Below, piece after piece: positions 1 through 7,662 of a stretch of DNA of 64,000 nt (position 1 is the stretch's first letter; each line of letters starts with the position of its first letter). The notes beneath the pieces are model-generated. The model ran no database searches. It worked only from the letters and a program-made list of their open reading frames with translations, and had not been told where the DNA came from. Source of the DNA: an uncultured Ruminococcus sp. (GTDB lineage Bacteria; Bacillota; Clostridia; Oscillospirales; Ruminococcaceae). Position numbers and translations under genes: made by a program. The stretch is taken from positions 46,160-110,159 of the forward strand of contig CAMCRP010000002.1 in NCBI GenBank assembly GCA_945877315.1, read 5' to 3'.

Positions 1-1
1 T

Positions 2-796
2 GCCGAAACACTGGCAGACAGCGATTCCATGTCCTACCACAAGGACCGCAAGGCAGACGAATGGACCCTTGCAGATTATGTTGACAAGGGAATTGAGGTG
101 CTTGACAATGACACAGGCTTCTTTATGATGGTCGAGGGCGGAAAGATCGACTGGGCTTGCCACGCAAACGATGCAGGCTCCACAATTTCCGATACAGCGG
201 CTCTCAGCTTTGCAGTCGCAGAGGCAGTTGAATTCTACAACGAACACCCCGATGAAACTCTTATCCTTGTAACAGGCGACCACGAAACAGGCGGTCTGAC
301 TATCGGCTACGCAGGAACAAATTACGATACCTACCTTGCAAATCTGAAAAACCAGAAAATTTCCTACGCTAAATATGACAGCGATTATGTTGCAAAGTAT
401 AAGGAAAACGGTACTTCCTTTGAAGCTGTTCTGAAGGACGTTCAGCGTCTTTTCGGACTTGTTGCTCCCGAAAATGCAACAGATAATTCCAACCCCAATC
501 TTGTTCTTACCGAATGGGAAATGGAAAAGCTCAAAGCCGCATACGACAAGACAATGAACGGCGGCGAGGAGGAGCTTACCGATGAGGAATACATTCTCTA
601 CGGCACATATGAGCCTCTTTCTGTAACTATCACACACATTCTCAATAACAAGTCGGGTATCAATTTCAGCTCATATTCTCACACAGGACTTCCCGTTGCG
701 GTATTCGCAAAGGGTGCAGGTCAGGAGCTTTTCAGCGGATATTACGATAACACCGATATTTATGACAAGCTTGCACTTCTTACAGATGTTCAGTAA
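2..796 (+). CDS. Alkaline phosphatase, C-terminal portion (cut by window start)
   Basis: Reading frame is open from the first bases, so the 5' end lies outside the window. What remains is the metal-binding half of a PhoA-family alkaline phosphatase, an exported phosphomonoesterase. VEGGKIDWACHAND carries the Mg ligand Glu and the Zn ligands Asp and His, TGDHETGG carries the second Zn pair, and SHTGLPVAV near the end carries the last Zn-binding His. All core ligands expected of this region are present, so the enzyme looks intact. It stands alone upstream of a YibE/F gene; no Pho box can be assessed because the promoter is missing. Confidence 0.93.
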   Translation, partial: AETLADSDSMSYHKDRKADEWTLADYVDKGIEVLDNDTGFFMMVEGGKIDWACHANDAGSTISDTAALSFAVAEAVEFYNEHPDETLILVTGDHETGGLTIGYAGTNYDTYLANLKNQKISYAKYDSDYVAKYKENGTSFEAVLKDVQRLFGLVAPENATDNSNPNLVLTEWEMEKLKAAYDKTMNGGEEELTDEEYILYGTYEPLSVTITHILNNKSGINFSSYSHTGLPVAVFAKGAGQELFSGYYDNTDIYDKLALLTDVQ

Positions 797-883
797 GTTA
801 TCTTCACTTTAAATTCTTCCTTAAAGCGTCCTCATACGGCAGAGTATGGGGGCGCGAATTTTTCATCGGAAAGGAAAATATAA

Positions 884-2008
884 ATGTCTGAAAAAATAAG
901 ATACAATGCGCCTGTTATAGCAGCTGTTCTGCTGATAATAATACTTCTGCTGATTCCCACAGGCTTTGAGGGAGCGGCGACATACACAGGCAGCGACCGC
1001 TGTGCCGCAAAGGTCATTTCCTGCGATAACAGCGCAATAATTGACACGGGACTTGTACGTCAGGGCGAACAGGTCTGCAAGGTTAAGCTGCTTGGGGGGC
1101 TTTTCAAGGGTCAGGAAACGGAAGCGGTAAATCTGCTGAACGGTTCCCTTGAACAGGATAAAATTTTTGCCGAAGGGGACAAGGCGTATGTACTTGTAAG
1201 CTATCGTGACAGCGAGATACTTTCGGTCACAATGGTTGACCATTACCGTCTTAACGGTGAGCTTATTCTGGCGGCGGTGTTTGTGATTTTTCTGGTTGCA
1301 TTTGCGGGACAGACGGGAGTTCGGGCGGTGCTGTCCTTTATCGTAACGGTTTTGTCCATATGGAAGCTGCTTGTGCCGCTGTATCTCAAGGGCTTTGACC
1401 CAATAATAACGGGCGGGATCATCGTTTTGCTGCTTTCGGTAATGATAATTGCGCTGGTTTACGGCTTTGACAGGCGGACTGCGGCGGCTTCGCTGGGAGT
1501 GGGAGCGGGTATTGTCACCACTGCCGTTACAGGAATTATATTTACGGATATCTTTAAAATTCACGGCGCAGTTATGGCGTTTTCCGAAAGCCTTTTGTAT
1601 AACGGCTACAATGACCTAAATCTTACAAGAATTTTTATGGCGAGCATTTTTATCGGCTCTTCGGGTGCGGTAATGGATTTAGCGGTTGATATTACATCTG
1701 CGGTGCATGAGGTCATTCAGAAAAAGCCCGACATCAGCCGAATTGAGGCAATTAAATCGGGGCTGAATGTGGGACGTGCGGCAATGGGAACTATCACCAC
1801 AACGCTTCTCCTTGCATATTCGGGCAGCTGCTGTGCGCTGCTGATGGTATTTATGGCACAGGGAACGCCACTCGGAAATATTCTTAATTACAAATATGTT
1901 GCTGCGGAGATAGTGCACACTGTTGTGGGCAGCTTCGGGCTTGTAAGCGTTGCACCCCTTACTGCTCTGGCGTGCGGTGTGCTCCTTACGGAGAAGGGCG
2001 GAAAATGA
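884..2008 (+). CDS. YibE/F-family multi-pass membrane protein
   Basis: A protein of 374 residues with a hydrophobic segment at about residues 10-27, an extracytoplasmic stretch of about 90 residues, then roughly seven hydrophobic segments to the C-terminus. Gly/Ser-rich membrane stretches (IFIGSSGAVMDLAVDI, SGSCCALLM) are typical of the YibE/F family (Pfam YibE_F). Its biochemical function is not established. An AAGGAAA ribosome site precedes the ATG by about ten bases. It follows the phosphatase by 87 bases and may be read through from it. I see no transport or catalytic motif that would allow a more specific call. Confidence 0.85.
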   Translation: MSEKIRYNAPVIAAVLLIIILLLIPTGFEGAATYTGSDRCAAKVISCDNSAIIDTGLVRQGEQVCKVKLLGGLFKGQETEAVNLLNGSLEQDKIFAEGDKAYVLVSYRDSEILSVTMVDHYRLNGELILAAVFVIFLVAFAGQTGVRAVLSFIVTVLSIWKLLVPLYLKGFDPIITGGIIVLLLSVMIIALVYGFDRRTAAASLGVGAGIVTTAVTGIIFTDIFKIHGAVMAFSESLLYNGYNDLNLTRIFMASIFIGSSGAVMDLAVDITSAVHEVIQKKPDISRIEAIKSGLNVGRAAMGTITTTLLLAYSGSCCALLMVFMAQGTPLGNILNYKYVAAEIVHTVVGSFGLVSVAPLTALACGVLLTEKGGK

Positions 2009-2100
2009 TTTGTTTTACACGAATTTTGCAAAGTGCAGATAGCCGATTTTACATTGCAGATTTATAATTAGCTAAATATAATTTATGGGACGGTTTTAAT

Positions 2101-2424
2101 ATGAAAAAAGCAATTTGTGTGATGCTGTCTGTCATAATGTCCGCAGGAATATTTTCTTCCTGTTCAACCGCTTCGGAAAACAGCTTTGGCGGCGGGGCTT
2201 TTGAAAAGGAAACTATAAAAATTTTGTCGGGCTCCGAAAACAAGGAGCTTTCGGATATACTTGCGGACTGTTCAAGGAAAACGGTCGTGGGCATTGAAAT
2301 GACCTACAAGGGCTCTGTGGATATTATGAATGAGCTGAAAAGCGGTGCGGCGGATTATGATTCAGTGTGGCCCGCTTCAAGCATATGGCTTTCTCTGGGC
2401 GATGAAAAGCATATTAAAAGTTGA
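2101..2424 (+). pseudogene. Truncated lipoprotein (solute-binding type) remnant
   Basis: The first 20 residues form a lipoprotein signal ending in a lipobox (GIFSSC). The next 80 residues resemble the N-terminal lobe of an extracellular binding protein (TIKILSGSENKEL, then MTYKGSVDIMNELKSGAADYDSVWPASSIW). Such proteins usually exceed 300 residues, but this frame stops after 107. Immediately at the stop another frame begins to read like a DtxR-type regulator tail, which points to a deletion joining two unrelated genes. I treat it as a broken gene; a short secreted peptide could still be made. Confidence 0.7.
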
Positions 2425-2467
2425 CAAGGACGGCTATATAACCTTTACCGAAAAAGGAAACAGCTGA
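2402..2467 (+). pseudogene. DtxR-type regulator fragment fused by deletion
   Basis: One frame over from the lipoprotein end, 21 codons read LKVDKDGYITFTEKG before a stop. That pattern is the wing segment of the DtxR/MntR winged helix (compare the full gene at 7031-7402). The piece has no start of its own and no dimerisation or metal domain. It looks like the surviving scrap of a metalloregulator gene lost by deletion just upstream of the iron locus. The match is short, so the call is tentative. Confidence 0.45.
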
Positions 2468-2517
2468 AAGATCATATTCAGACCTTTCACACAAGATCGA
2501 ATAATTGATAAATGAGC

Positions 2518-2547
2518 CGCTGCGGAGCTTTCCGAAGCGGCTTTAAA
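2518..2547 (+). terminator. Imperfect hairpin, probable terminator of the remnant gene
   Basis: GCCGCTGCGG and CCGAAGCGGC pair with one mismatch around a short loop, followed by a poor T-tract. It separates the decayed genes from the promoter of the iron locus. Confidence 0.45.
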
Positions 2548-2554
2548 GTTATGC

Positions 2555-2606
2555 TTGACAAACATTGCCTCTGTATGCTATACTGTATTCAGTTAGCTTG
2601 CACTAA
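2555..2606 (+). promoter_or_regulatory. Promoter with DtxR-like box upstream of the DUF2325 gene
   Basis: TTGACA (2555-2560) and TATACT (2579-2584) are spaced by 18 bases. Nine bases after the -10 lies TTAG-CTTGCA-CTAA (2593-2606), placed to block early transcription. The same TTAG-N6-CTAA pattern recurs through the locus. Confidence 0.75.
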
Positions 2607-2624
2607 TCGAAAGAAGGTGAAAAA

Positions 2625-2906
2625 ATGAGTGTAGTACTAATAGGCGGAAATGACCGCATGGCAACAAGATACAAAGACATCTGCGAGGAGTATAACTGTA
2701 AGGCAAAGGTGTTTACTCAGATGCCCTCGAACTTTGAAAGCAAGCTGGGAGTACCCGATCTTATGGTGGTTTTCACAAATACCTGTTCTCACAAAATGGT
2801 GAACAGCGTAAATCAGAAATCGAAAAAGCATGATATCCCCGTAGCGAGAGTACATAATGCCAGCGTGAATGCGCTGAAAAATGTGCTGGAGCAATACTGT
2901 GTATGA
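2625..2906 (+). CDS. DUF2325 domain protein
   Basis: A 93-residue protein made almost entirely of a DUF2325 domain: N-terminal VVLIGGNDRMATRYK, a central PDLMVVFTNTCSHKMV and a C-terminal PVARVHNASVNALKNVL. The fold is thought to be a small Rossmann-like alpha/beta domain with a conserved Cys-His pair (TCSH). In Clostridia such genes often accompany iron or metal uptake genes, and this copy follows a DtxR-like box. Its molecular role is unknown; metal or redox sensing is a guess from context. An AAGAAGGTG ribosome site sits seven bases before the ATG. Confidence 0.8.
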   Translation: MSVVLIGGNDRMATRYKDICEEYNCKAKVFTQMPSNFESKLGVPDLMVVFTNTCSHKMVNSVNQKSKKHDIPVARVHNASVNALKNVLEQYCV

Positions 2907-2925
2907 TATATTTTTTGTAATAAGG

Positions 2926-2939
2926 TTAGCATATGCTAA
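2926..2939. promoter_or_regulatory. DtxR-like operator (perfect palindrome)
   Basis: TTAGCATATGCTAA is a perfect 14-base dyad between the DUF2325 and DUF3793 genes. It overlaps an upstream ATG of the latter, which argues that the real start is the TTG at 2960. Confidence 0.65.
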
Positions 2940-2959
2940 TTATGCGCGGAGGTGATATT

Positions 2960-3532
2960 TTGTCTAAAACCGAGTATGATAATTTCGGACAAAAGCTTGC
3001 ATTTCATACAGCACCCACTTTGCTTGGGATAAAATGTGCAAGCCTTGTTTCACTTTCATTAGCGGAGTTCAATCTTGATTTTCACACCCGGTATTTCAAC
3101 CGCAGAGCCGCCGCCAAAGGATTGAAAAGCAGGATATTATGCAGCTGCAGCGACCGTGCGCTGATGCTTGTTTACAGCGAAAGGCTGCTGAACAAACGAC
3201 TTTCGGATAATGCTGTCCGAAGTGTTCTTGCGGAGTACGGTTATTCCGAAAATTTCTCCCTTGATGAATGTCTTGACCGCCTTTCGGCGCGTATTCGGGA
3301 GAGTGAAAGCTTTCCTCACGAAATAGGCATTTTTCTCGGCTATCCCGTGGAGGACGTTGTTGGCTTTATTGAAAACAAGGGAGAAAATTTCAAGCTGTGC
3401 GGCACATGGAAGGTCTATGGCAATGTGGAAAATGCAAAGCGAACATTTTCAAATTACGTTAAGTGCAGAGCTTATCTGTGCAATAAATTAAACGAGGGCG
3501 CAGATATTTATCAAGCCCTAAAAATATCATAG
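2960..3532 (+). CDS. DUF3793 family protein
   Basis: A protein of 190 residues of the DUF3793 family, with the characteristic pattern of a Cys-rich N-terminal helix region, LMLVYSERLLNKRL, LSARIRESESFPHEIGIFLGYPVEDVVGFI and a C-terminal WKVYGN segment. The family travels with flavodoxin and feo genes in Clostridia; its function is not known. I start at TTG 2960 because GGAGGTGAT lies just in front of it, while the ATG 27 bases upstream sits inside an operator and lacks a ribosome site. It is followed by the flavodoxin gene after 12 bases, so the two are co-transcribed. Confidence 0.82.
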   Translation: MSKTEYDNFGQKLAFHTAPTLLGIKCASLVSLSLAEFNLDFHTRYFNRRAAAKGLKSRILCSCSDRALMLVYSERLLNKRLSDNAVRSVLAEYGYSENFSLDECLDRLSARIRESESFPHEIGIFLGYPVEDVVGFIENKGENFKLCGTWKVYGNVENAKRTFSNYVKCRAYLCNKLNEGADIYQALKIS

Positions 3533-3544
3533 GAGGAATTTTTT

Positions 3545-3952
3545 ATGAAAACAGCAGTAATTTACTGGAGCGGTACAGGCAATACCGAGGCTATGGCAAA
3601 GGCGGTCGCAGAGGGTGCAGGAGCGGAGCATTTCACCGTATCCGATTTTTCGGGCAGCATAGATGATTATGATGCAGTTGCTTTAGGCTGTCCTGCAATG
3701 GGTGCAGAAGTGCTTGAAGAGGACGAGTTTGAGCCGTTTTTATCATCAGTCGAGGATAAGCTGAACGGCAAAAAGGTCGCTCTTTTCGGTTCTTACGGCT
3801 GGGGTGACGGCGAATGGATGAGAAACTGGGAGGAACGTGTCAAGGCTGACGGTGCAGTTCTTGTGAACGGTGAAGGACTTATCGCAAACGAAACACCTTC
3901 GGACGATGATCTGGAAAATTGCAGGCAGCTTGGAAAAGCACTTTCTGAATAG
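3545..3952 (+). CDS. Flavodoxin
   Basis: A short-chain flavodoxin of 135 residues. WSGTGNTEAMA near the N-terminus is the FMN phosphate loop, and GSYGWGDGEWMRNWEE is the second flavin-contacting loop. Flavodoxins carry one electron at low potential and replace ferredoxin when iron is scarce, which fits its place between iron-box-controlled genes. AGGAGG lies six bases before the start. The following 160 bases hold a degenerate and two good DtxR-like boxes leading into feoA. Confidence 0.93.
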   Translation: MKTAVIYWSGTGNTEAMAKAVAEGAGAEHFTVSDFSGSIDDYDAVALGCPAMGAEVLEEDEFEPFLSSVEDKLNGKKVALFGSYGWGDGEWMRNWEERVKADGAVLVNGEGLIANETPSDDDLENCRQLGKALSE

Positions 3953-3973
3953 TGGTATAATTTTAATACAAAG

Positions 3974-3987
3974 TTACCTAATGCTAA
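3974..3987. promoter_or_regulatory. Degenerate DtxR-like box
   Basis: TTAC-CTAATG-CTAA differs by one base from the TTAG-N6-CTAA pattern. It lies 21 bases after the flavodoxin stop and about 40 bases upstream of the feo -35. Confidence 0.4.
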
Positions 3988-4027
3988 CAGCAAAATATGT
4001 GCAGATATACAAATATTTCAAAACTGC

Positions 4028-4112
4028 TTGACAAAGGAAAAAATATGGAGTATGATAATTGAGGTTAGTGAAAGCTAACCTCAATTAATGTGCATAAGTT
4101 AGCCTTGTCTAA
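4028..4112 (+). promoter_or_regulatory. feo promoter with two DtxR-like operators
   Basis: TTGACA (4028-4033) and TATGAT (4051-4056) are 17 bases apart. Directly after the -10 lies a long dyad TTGAGGTTAG-N6-CTAACCTCAA (4059-4084), and a second box TTAG-CCTTGT-CTAA at 4099-4112. Both would place a repressor on the start site, giving iron-dependent repression of feo. Confidence 0.8.
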
Positions 4113-4132
4113 CAATGCAAAGGAGTGAATTT

Positions 4133-4345
4133 ATGATGCCGCTTACACTTGCAAATACAGGTGAGGAAAACATCATCAAGAAGATCGGAGGAAATCCCGA
4201 AACAAGGAAATTCCTCGAAAATTTGGGGTTTGTGGCAGGCTCTGCGGTAACTGTCGTCAGTGAGATCGGCGGAAATGTTATCGTGAACGTCAAGGATTCA
4301 AGAGTTGCCGTTTCAAAGGAAATGGCTTGCAAAATTATGGTGTGA
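4133..4345 (+). CDS. feoA: FeoA domain protein (first copy)
   Basis: A 70-residue SH3-like FeoA protein, the small cytoplasmic partner of FeoB in ferrous iron uptake. LANTGEENIIKKIGGNPETRKFLENLGFVAGS and a C-terminal DSRVAVSKEMACKIMV match the family. AAAGGAG precedes ATG 4133 at good spacing; the in-frame ATG at 4115 lies upstream of that site and is unlikely. A second FeoA gene starts 14 bases after its stop. Paired FeoA genes are common in Clostridia. Confidence 0.92.
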   Translation: MMPLTLANTGEENIIKKIGGNPETRKFLENLGFVAGSAVTVVSEIGGNVIVNVKDSRVAVSKEMACKIMV

Positions 4346-4359
4346 AAGGGGATATTGCT

Positions 4360-4581
4360 ATGTCAACACTTAAAGAAGCAAAGATAGGCTCCACAGTTAC
4401 GGTGAAAAAGCTGAGCGGAGAAGGCGCAGTCAAGCGCAGAATTATGGATATGGGTATCACAAAGGGTACGGAAATTTATGTCCGCAAGGTCGCACCTCTG
4501 GGCGATCCCATTGAAGTAACGGTTCGCGGCTATGAGCTTTCCCTGAGAAAAGCCGATGCCGAAATGATAGAAGTCGGCTGA
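4360..4581 (+). CDS. feoA: FeoA domain protein (second copy)
   Basis: A 73-residue FeoA-type protein: LKEAKIGSTVTVKKLSGEG, RRIMDMGITKGTEIYVRKVAPLGDP and YELSLRKADAEMI are the three conserved blocks. The start ATG 4360 follows AAAGGGG; an upstream in-frame ATG would overlap the first feoA and lacks a ribosome site. It resembles canonical FeoA more closely than the first copy. Two DtxR-like boxes separate it from feoB. Confidence 0.93.
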   Translation: MSTLKEAKIGSTVTVKKLSGEGAVKRRIMDMGITKGTEIYVRKVAPLGDPIEVTVRGYELSLRKADAEMIEVG

Positions 4582-4599
4582 TATTTTTTTACATATTAG

Positions 4600-4632
4600 T
4601 TAGCAGAGGCTAATAAAGTTAGATTAACCTAA
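4600..4632. promoter_or_regulatory. Tandem DtxR-like boxes upstream of feoB
   Basis: TTAG-CAGAGG-CTAA (4600-4613) and TTAG-ATTAAC-CTAA (4619-4632) lie between feoA2 and feoB, just ahead of its ribosome site. They suggest a second point of iron control inside the operon. Confidence 0.7.
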
Positions 4633-4653
4633 CTTAAAGAAAGGATAAGTAAT

Positions 4654-6807
4654 ATGGAAATACGAATTGCGCTTGCGGGAAATCCAAACGCAGGCAAAAC
4701 CACGCTTTTTAATGCTCTCACAGGTTCCAATCAGTTTGTGGGAAACTGGCCCGGCGTTACGGTTGAGAAAAAAGAGGGAAAGCTGAAGGGTCACAAGGAC
4801 GTTATCATCACCGACCTTCCAGGTATCTACTCACTTTCTCCCTACACACTTGAAGAAGTTGTTGCCCGAAACTATCTTATCGGCGAGCGTCCCAATGCTA
4901 TCCTCAACATCATTGACGGAACAAATCTTGAAAGAAATCTTTATCTTACCACACAGCTTGTGGAATTGGGGATCCCCGTTGTATGTGCAATAAATATGAT
5001 GGACGTTGTGCAAAAGAACGGCGATAAGATAAACATTGAACAGCTTTCCAAAGAGCTTGGCTGCAAAGTAGTTGAAATATCAGCATTAAAGGGCACGGGC
5101 ATAAACGAAGCTGCAAATGCGGCGGTAGATGCGGCGAAATCGGGAGTGAAAACAGTTTCTCAGCATAAATTCTGCGGCTGTGTTGAACACGCAATTGCAC
5201 ATATCGAGGAATGTGTCCTCCACGATGTTCCCGAGGAGCAGCAGAGATGGTATGCCGTAAAGCTGTTTGAGCGTGATGAAAAGGTCTATGAAACGCTGAA
5301 CATTTCCGACAGCAAAATTTCCCACATTGAAGGCGATATTGCCGCCGCCGAAAAGGAAATGGACGACGACAGCGAAAGCATTATTACCAACGAGCGTTAC
5401 ATTTACATAGGCAATATCATCAAGGATTGCCTTAAAAAGAAAAACAAGGGCGGCTTGACTGTTTCCGATAAGATAGACCGCATTGTAACGAATCGTTTTC
5501 TTGCATTGCCCATATTTGCGGCAGTAATGTTTATTGTTTACTATGTTTCCATAACAACGGTAGGCGGCTGGGCGACCGACTGGACAAACGATGTTTTCTT
5601 CGGTGAATGGATACTGCCCGGGGCGCAGACATTCCTTGAAAATATAGGCTGTGCGGACTGGCTGACGGGTCTTGTGGTTGACGGAATTATCGGCGGTGTC
5701 GGAGCGGTTCTGGGCTTTGTTCCTCAGATGCTTGTTCTGTTTATCTTCCTTGCATTCCTTGAAGCCTGCGGATATATGGCGAGAATTGCATTTGTAATGG
5801 ACAGGATTTTCAGGAAATTCGGTCTGTCGGGAAAATCCTTTATCCCCATGCTAATCGGTACAGGCTGCGGCGTTCCTGCGGTTATGGCAAGCCGTACCAT
5901 CGAAAATGAGCGTGACCGAAGAATGACAATTATGACAACAACATTCATTCCCTGCGGTGCAAAGCTGCCTATTATCGGATTAATTGCAGGCGCACTTTTT
6001 GATAACGCCGGTTGGGTAGCGACTTCCGCATATTTCATCGGAATGGCTGCAATTATCATATCGGGAATCATGCTCAAAAAGACAAAAATGTTTTCGGGTG
6101 AGCCTGCTCCCTTTGTAATGGAGCTGCCTGCATATCATCTTCCGACTGCGGGAAATGTTCTCCGTTCGATGTGGGAGCGTGGGTGGTCATTCATTAAAAA
6201 GGCGGGAACGATCATACTTCTTTCAACGGTTGTGTTATGGTTCTTACAGAGCTTTGGAGTTGAAAACGGCAGCTTTGGTATGATAGAGGATCTTGATAAT
6301 TCCGTACTTGCAGCTGTGGGCGGAGTAATAGCACCGCTGTTTGCACCTCTGGGCTGGGGCGACTGGAAAGCGGCTGTTGCGGCAGTTACGGGACTTATCG
6401 CAAAGGAAAATGTTGTTGCCACATTCGGTACTCTGTTCCATTTCGGCGGCGAAATTTCCGAAAACGGTGACGAGATCTGGGGACTTATGACATCAAGCTT
6501 CACCGCTCTTTCGGGCTATTCCTTCCTTGTGTTTAATCTGCTTTGTGCACCCTGCTTTGCGGCTATCGGTGCAATCAAGCGTGAGATGAACAACGGCAAA
6601 TGGACTGCTTTTGCTATTGCATATCAGTGCTTGTTCGCATATGCGGTATCGCTTATTATTTATCAGTTCGGACTGCTTTTCGCAGGTTCGGTAAATGTTA
6701 TGGGACTTATCTTTGCGGTCATCGTTCTTGCATTAATCATCTATATGCTTGTACGCCCTTACAAGGAAAGCAATAGGCTGACAACAAGTGTTAGAGTAAA
6801 TTCATAA
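4654..6807 (+). CDS. feoB: FeoB ferrous iron transporter
   Basis: A full-length FeoB of 717 residues. The N-terminal G domain has the P-loop GNPNAGKTT (residues 9-17), the switch region around NWPGVT, DLPG starting at residue 54 and NMMD for guanine binding. A helical region follows, then about ten membrane segments from near residue 285, with the Gate motifs EACGYMARIAFVMDR and GCGVPAVMASRTI, and a repeated ALIAKENVVATFGTL-type block. It imports Fe(II) in anaerobes. It is embedded between FeoA genes and a Cys-rich partner and controlled by DtxR-like boxes. Confidence 0.97.
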   Translation: MEIRIALAGNPNAGKTTLFNALTGSNQFVGNWPGVTVEKKEGKLKGHKDVIITDLPGIYSLSPYTLEEVVARNYLIGERPNAILNIIDGTNLERNLYLTTQLVELGIPVVCAINMMDVVQKNGDKINIEQLSKELGCKVVEISALKGTGINEAANAAVDAAKSGVKTVSQHKFCGCVEHAIAHIEECVLHDVPEEQQRWYAVKLFERDEKVYETLNISDSKISHIEGDIAAAEKEMDDDSESIITNERYIYIGNIIKDCLKKKNKGGLTVSDKIDRIVTNRFLALPIFAAVMFIVYYVSITTVGGWATDWTNDVFFGEWILPGAQTFLENIGCADWLTGLVVDGIIGGVGAVLGFVPQMLVLFIFLAFLEACGYMARIAFVMDRIFRKFGLSGKSFIPMLIGTGCGVPAVMASRTIENERDRRMTIMTTTFIPCGAKLPIIGLIAGALFDNAGWVATSAYFIGMAAIIISGIMLKKTKMFSGEPAPFVMELPAYHLPTAGNVLRSMWERGWSFIKKAGTIILLSTVVLWFLQSFGVENGSFGMIEDLDNSVLAAVGGVIAPLFAPLGWGDWKAAVAAVTGLIAKENVVATFGTLFHFGGEISENGDEIWGLMTSSFTALSGYSFLVFNLLCAPCFAAIGAIKREMNNGKWTAFAIAYQCLFAYAVSLIIYQFGLLFAGSVNVMGLIFAVIVLALIIYMLVRPYKESNRLTTSVRVNS

Positions 6808-6878
6808 CTTGTTTTGTTTGCGTTTCTGTGATTTTTCACGGGAACGCAAACGTAAATTTTCGGAAAGGTTGTGACGTT

Positions 6879-7034
6879 ATGGGTACGGTTATTATAGGAA
6901 TAATTGTTGCAGTAATTATCTTTTTGGCAGGACGGCAATTGTATAAGGATAAGAAGCAGGGCAAATCCCTTTGCGGAGGAAAATGCTCCTGCTGTCCAAA
7001 TGGCTGCGCTTGTCACGGAGAGATAAAAAAGTGA
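6879..7034 (+). CDS. FeoB-associated Cys-rich membrane protein
   Basis: A 51-residue protein with one membrane helix (GTVIIGIIVAVIIFLAG) and a short cytoplasmic tail bearing six or so cysteines (CGGKCSCCPNGCACHG). This is the layout of the FeoB-associated Cys-rich family (FeoC-like position, Pfam FeoB_associated). It may hold iron or a cluster next to FeoB. ATG 6879 is preferred because GGAAAGG precedes it; the upstream in-frame ATG has no ribosome site. Its stop overlaps the GTG of the regulator gene by four bases. Confidence 0.88.
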   Translation: MGTVIIGIIVAVIIFLAGRQLYKDKKQGKSLCGGKCSCCPNGCACHGEIKK

Positions 7035-7402
7035 ACGGTCTGACATATTCACAGAAAAAATATCTTTTTGCTATTTACAAGCTTGGACATAACGGAGAAG
7101 AAGTAAAATCCTCCGAAGTTGCAAGACTCGTGGGTGTAAGCAAGGCAAGCACAGCCGCAATGGCTGTTAAGCTGTGCGAAAGCGGATATATCCAAAAGGA
7201 GCATTACGGGCAGATAGGGTTGACGGAAAGCGGTGTTAAGGCGGCAAATTCAATTTACACAAGCTATATAATCATTCGTGATTTTCTTGAAAATGCTCTC
7301 GGACTTGACGAAAAGACAGCCGATGCCGACGCTGTGAAAATTGTTATTCACGCTTCCGAAAAAACTGTGAACCACCTTGCGGAATATCTGCTGAAAGGGT
7401 GA
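7031..7402 (+). CDS. DtxR-family metal-dependent transcriptional regulator
   Basis: A 123-residue regulator with an N-terminal winged helix (YSQKKYLFAIYKLG, SSEVARLVGVSKASTAAMAVKLCESGYI, GQIGLTESG) and a helical region bearing His and Asp/Glu residues expected for metal binding and dimerisation (HASEKTVNHLAEYL). It lacks the SH3-like third domain, as in MntR-type short members. GTG 7031 overlaps the preceding stop, giving translational coupling. Being the last gene of a feo operon that carries seven TTAG-N6-CTAA boxes, it is the likely iron-responsive repressor of those boxes, including its own expression. Confidence 0.88.
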   Translation: MNGLTYSQKKYLFAIYKLGHNGEEVKSSEVARLVGVSKASTAAMAVKLCESGYIQKEHYGQIGLTESGVKAANSIYTSYIIIRDFLENALGLDEKTADADAVKIVIHASEKTVNHLAEYLLKG

Positions 7403-7406
7403 TAAA

Positions 7407-7513
7407 ATGGCAACGGGAATTATTATACTATGGCTATTTGCGGAAGGAGTATGACAGGGTTTATTCCGGAAAAATCAAAAATATAGAAAATGACCGTCTT
7501 ACGGGAGTAGGAT
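7407..7513 (+). pseudogene. Possible decayed small membrane gene after the regulator
   Basis: Four bases after the regulator stop an ATG opens a 15-codon frame beginning MATGIIIL and ending at a stop. A neighbouring frame then continues with a basic, charged stretch (YLRKEYDRVYSGKIKN) to a stop at about 7513. Joined, they would look like a short membrane anchor with a basic tail, as in FeoB-associated small proteins. The frames do not join as written and the match is weak, so this may be chance. Confidence 0.25.
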
Positions 7514-7594
7514 AGTTCTTGCCTGCGTCCGGGTGTTCCATATTATTTATTTTGCGTTCGGAGTTAAAAACTGCGAATAATTTTTCAAAAACAC

Positions 7595-7648
7595 TTGACA
7601 AATCAACTTGAGTATGATATGATAACAGCGTTACGTAACAATGTTATC
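7595..7648 (+). promoter_or_regulatory. Promoter and operator of the TetR gene
   Basis: TTGACA (7595-7600) and TATGAT (7618-7623) are 17 bases apart. TAACA-A-TGTTA (7636-7646) lies just past the -10 and matches the two palindromes before the ABC gene, implying autorepression. Confidence 0.7.
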
Positions 7649-7662
7649 AAGGCGGTGAGAAT

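Noticed and set aside
4115..4132. Earlier start for the first feoA
   Set aside because: The ATG at 4115 lies upstream of the AAAGGAG ribosome site and directly after an operator; ATG 4133 fits spacing and family length.
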